Assembly: GCF_033126985.1 (NCBI RefSeq)
Contig: NZ_AP024714.1
Span: 1,054,001 to 1,118,000, forward strand
From: Methylomarinovum caldicuralii
GTDB lineage: Bacteria; Pseudomonadota; Gammaproteobacteria; Methylococcales; Methylothermaceae
Direction: 5' to 3'
DNA length: 64,000 nucleotides
Shown here: one piece after another, positions 62,579-64,000 of the stretch
Position numbering within the stretch: the stretch's first letter is position 1
Layout of the letters: each line of letters begins with the position of its first letter
Notes under the pieces: generated by a model
Seen by the model: the letters and a program-made list of their open reading frames with translations, nothing else
Database searches by the model: none
What the model was told of the DNA's origin: nothing
Translations under genes and position numbers: made by a program

Positions 62579-63713
62579 GGATTGGGCCTCTGTTGTTGGT
62601 ATGGTCGGGTTTTGGATGGGCGCCGATGGCACTCAGATCGAGCCATTCGGCCTTTGCCGGCCCCGGCAGCCCGCGGCTGGCGAGGGCGAACAGGGCGCGC
62701 AGAAAATCGTCGTGGCGGTGGCAAATGCGGGTGGCGACGATGGTGGCCTTGACGCTGCGGCGCGAGATCTTGACCTCGTCCCCACGGCGGTAATAGGGAT
62801 GCGCATCAATCTTGCGCAGGGTCAGCACCGCCATTCCCAAGGCCCACAGGCAGAAATCCCGCAGGCCGGTTTCGTATTCCGGGATCAGCAGGGTGTATTC
62901 CAGGGCGTTGCGCAGATGGCCGTGGGCGATGGCGATGAGATCCCGCAGCCCGGCGACGAAACGCGGATCGTTGTGGCCGGGCCTGAGCTTGTCCAGGGAA
63001 AAGCATTGGCGTTGAAAGACATCCTGGGGCAGCCAGCAGACCCCGCGTTCCAGATCGGTCCAGACGTCCTTGAGAATGTTGGTCATTTGCAGCCCCTGGC
63101 CGAAGGAAACCGCCAGCGGCATCATTTCGTTGCGGTGCTGGGCAATGTACTGGGAATAGTTGCAGAACACCCGGGTCAGCATCTCACCCACGACACCGGC
63201 CACGTAGTAACAGTAGTGGTTCATGTCCTGCAGGGTCGGCAGGCCGTGGCTCAAATCGCGGTCCTGGAAATCGGCCATGCCGTGCCCCATAATGTCCACG
63301 CAGGTGGCCAGCGCCTCGCGGTCGTCCCGGGAGAAGCCGTGGGTGATGGCGATGACGCGGGGGATGACCCGGATCAGCGCGTGTTCGGCCGGCGGTGTCT
63401 GCTCGGAAAGCAGGGCGGCGAACTCCTGGGCGAAGGATTCGGCATCGGCCCGCCCTTGGACCACGGCGACGAAGCGTTCGCAGAAGCGGCGCTTGGTGTC
63501 GCGGTCGAGCAGGGGCTCGTCCTCGATGGTATCAACGATGCGGCACAACAAGTAGCCGTTGGCGACCACCTGGTGGACCGGCTCGGGAAGCTGGGGGATC
63601 GTCAGGGCGAAGGTGCGCGAAACCCCTTCGAGCAAATGGGCCTGAAAGGCCGCGTCATCCAACGCGTTCAGGTCCCTGGCGACGCTGGCTGCAGCGCTTC
63701 CATTCATCGACAC
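62538..63713 (-). CDS. sqs: Squalene synthase (single-chain type)
   Basis: A 391-aa enzyme coupling two farnesyl diphosphates. The first Asp-rich motif is DTIEDE (61-66), the second D216VWTD220 in TNILKDVWTDLERGVCWLP, and DIMGHGMADF (140-149) fits. The length and CYYVAGVVGEMLTRVF match eukaryote-like farnesyl-diphosphate farnesyltransferases, which reach squalene in one step with NADPH, unlike the bacterial HpnC-HpnD-HpnE trio. It lacks the C-terminal membrane anchor of eukaryotic enzymes. It starts with GTG (63713), or ATG at 63707, after AGGGGG. Confidence 0.9.
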   Translation of the reverse strand: MSMNGSAAASVARDLNALDDAAFQAHLLEGVSRTFALTIPQLPEPVHQVVANGYLLCRIVDTIEDEPLLDRDTKRRFCERFVAVVQGRADAESFAQEFAALLSEQTPPAEHALIRVIPRVIAITHGFSRDDREALATCVDIMGHGMADFQDRDLSHGLPTLQDMNHYCYYVAGVVGEMLTRVFCNYSQYIAQHRNEMMPLAVSFGQGLQMTNILKDVWTDLERGVCWLPQDVFQRQCFSLDKLRPGHNDPRFVAGLRDLIAIAHGHLRNALEYTLLIPEYETGLRDFCLWALGMAVLTLRKIDAHPYYRRGDEVKISRRSVKATIVATRICHRHDDFLRALFALASRGLPGPAKAEWLDLSAIGAHPKPDHTNNRGPIHDPALRIATPRRA

Positions 63714-63766
63714 GAATCAATTTCCCCCTTGAGGATGCCGCAACGGGCAAGCTGATGGAATGGCTT

Positions 63767-63794
63767 ATTCTAGAGGTTTTGCCCGGACGGTCAA
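63767..63794 (-). promoter_or_regulatory. Sigma-70 promoter of the squalene/hopanoid operon
   Basis: On the minus strand TTGACC (63794-63789), 16-base spacer, TAGAAT (63772-63767). The start point would be about 50 bases before the sqs start. Nine bases beyond the -35 the insertion-sequence end begins. Confidence 0.72.
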
Positions 63795-63803
63795 GGGATG
63801 TTG

Positions 63804-64000
63804 CAGGGCAATCGCATGAATATACCCCACGAAGATGATGGTTTAAGATTCGATGACTTGCAGCAGATTACTTGGAGATTAGAGACTTCTTCTCTGAGGA
63901 GCATGCTTTTTGTGGGAGGCACAGATGCTGGAAAAGCCCCTGGCGCTGAGCGAGGTGTTCGTATCGATTCCGGACCCGCGACAATCATCGAAGGTAACTT
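63804..64000 (+). mobile_element. Left end of an ISAs1-like insertion sequence (partial)
   Basis: CAGGGCAATCGCATG at 63804 looks like the terminal inverted repeat of ISAs1-family elements, which begin CAGGG. 121 bases later the transposase gene starts. The DNA from 63804 on is visibly more AT-rich than the hopanoid operon. The right end and target duplication are outside the window. Confidence 0.6.
63925..64000 (+). CDS. ISAs1-family transposase, N-terminal fragment cut by the window edge
   Basis: The first 25 codons are visible. The sequence LSEVFVSIPDPRQSSKVT fits the N-terminal signature of ISAs1 transposases (a leucine, then FxxIPDPR), the helper region before the DDE domain. GGGAGG five bases upstream supports the ATG at 63925. 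Completeness cannot be judged. Confidence 0.7.
   Translation, partial: MLEKPLALSEVFVSIPDPRQSSKVT

Overview
The window is a GC-rich, densely packed chromosomal segment of a gammaproteobacterium. The backbone order nadB / rpoE-rseA-rseB-mucD-lepA-lepB-DUF4845-rnc-era-recO-pdxJ is classically gammaproteobacterial. The hopanoid locus (single-chain squalene synthase, squalene-hopene cyclase, hpnG, hpnN, hpnO, hpnM), the copper genes and the very large investment in c-type cytochromes suggest a methanotroph of the Methylococcales, perhaps Methylothermaceae. That placement is inference; no methane monooxygenase or rRNA gene lies in the window.

Layout. 1-3058: mgtE (-) and murJ (+), divergent. 3087-9145: a five-gene minus-strand unit with stop/start overlaps at most junctions (secreted unknown, seven-repeat FG-GAP propeller, secreted PEP-synthase-like ATP-grasp protein, VTC domain, DUF4956). 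9450-24470: a plus-strand cytochrome cluster carrying about 55 haem-attachment motifs on eight proteins, plus an outer-membrane beta-barrel, a small cysteine-rich membrane protein and a NapH-like Fe-S membrane protein. 24509-26385: a secreted unknown and a matrixin-type zinc protease. 26388-28040 (-): an orphan ccmB, and rplM-rpsI-tRNA-Gln. 28205-32544: a KamA-family radical SAM enzyme, then fdhD-mobA-nadB on the other strand. 32820-42495: the envelope-stress and housekeeping operon. 42542-49616: an unknown membrane protein, a diguanylate cyclase, dusA and a copper module ending in copA. 49674-53097: DUF502, groL without groES, a 31-aa membrane micro-ORF with its own promoter and terminator, and a DUF99 protein. 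53181-63713: hpnM (+), then the operon sqs-shc-hpnG-hpnN-hpnO-copC-copD (-). The right edge enters an ISAs1-like insertion sequence.

The most striking system is the cytochrome cluster. Gene 18183-21062 encodes one polypeptide with an exported eight-haem N-terminal half, a transmembrane helix and a complete CysJ-type NADPH-FAD-FMN reductase as C-terminal half. It overlaps a NapH-like membrane protein and is surrounded by 3-, 6-, 7-, 8- and 14-haem cytochromes, a beta-barrel and a 930-aa eight-haem protein. Read together, the genes look like a membrane-spanning route linking the cytoplasmic NADPH pool to periplasmic, and possibly extracellular, electron partners. Electron direction and the terminal substrate cannot be read from the sequence.

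The copper genes (HMA chaperone, HMA-SafE-cupredoxin membrane protein, CopA, CopC, CopD) form two groups. The second group is cotranscribed with hopanoid genes, which is unusual.
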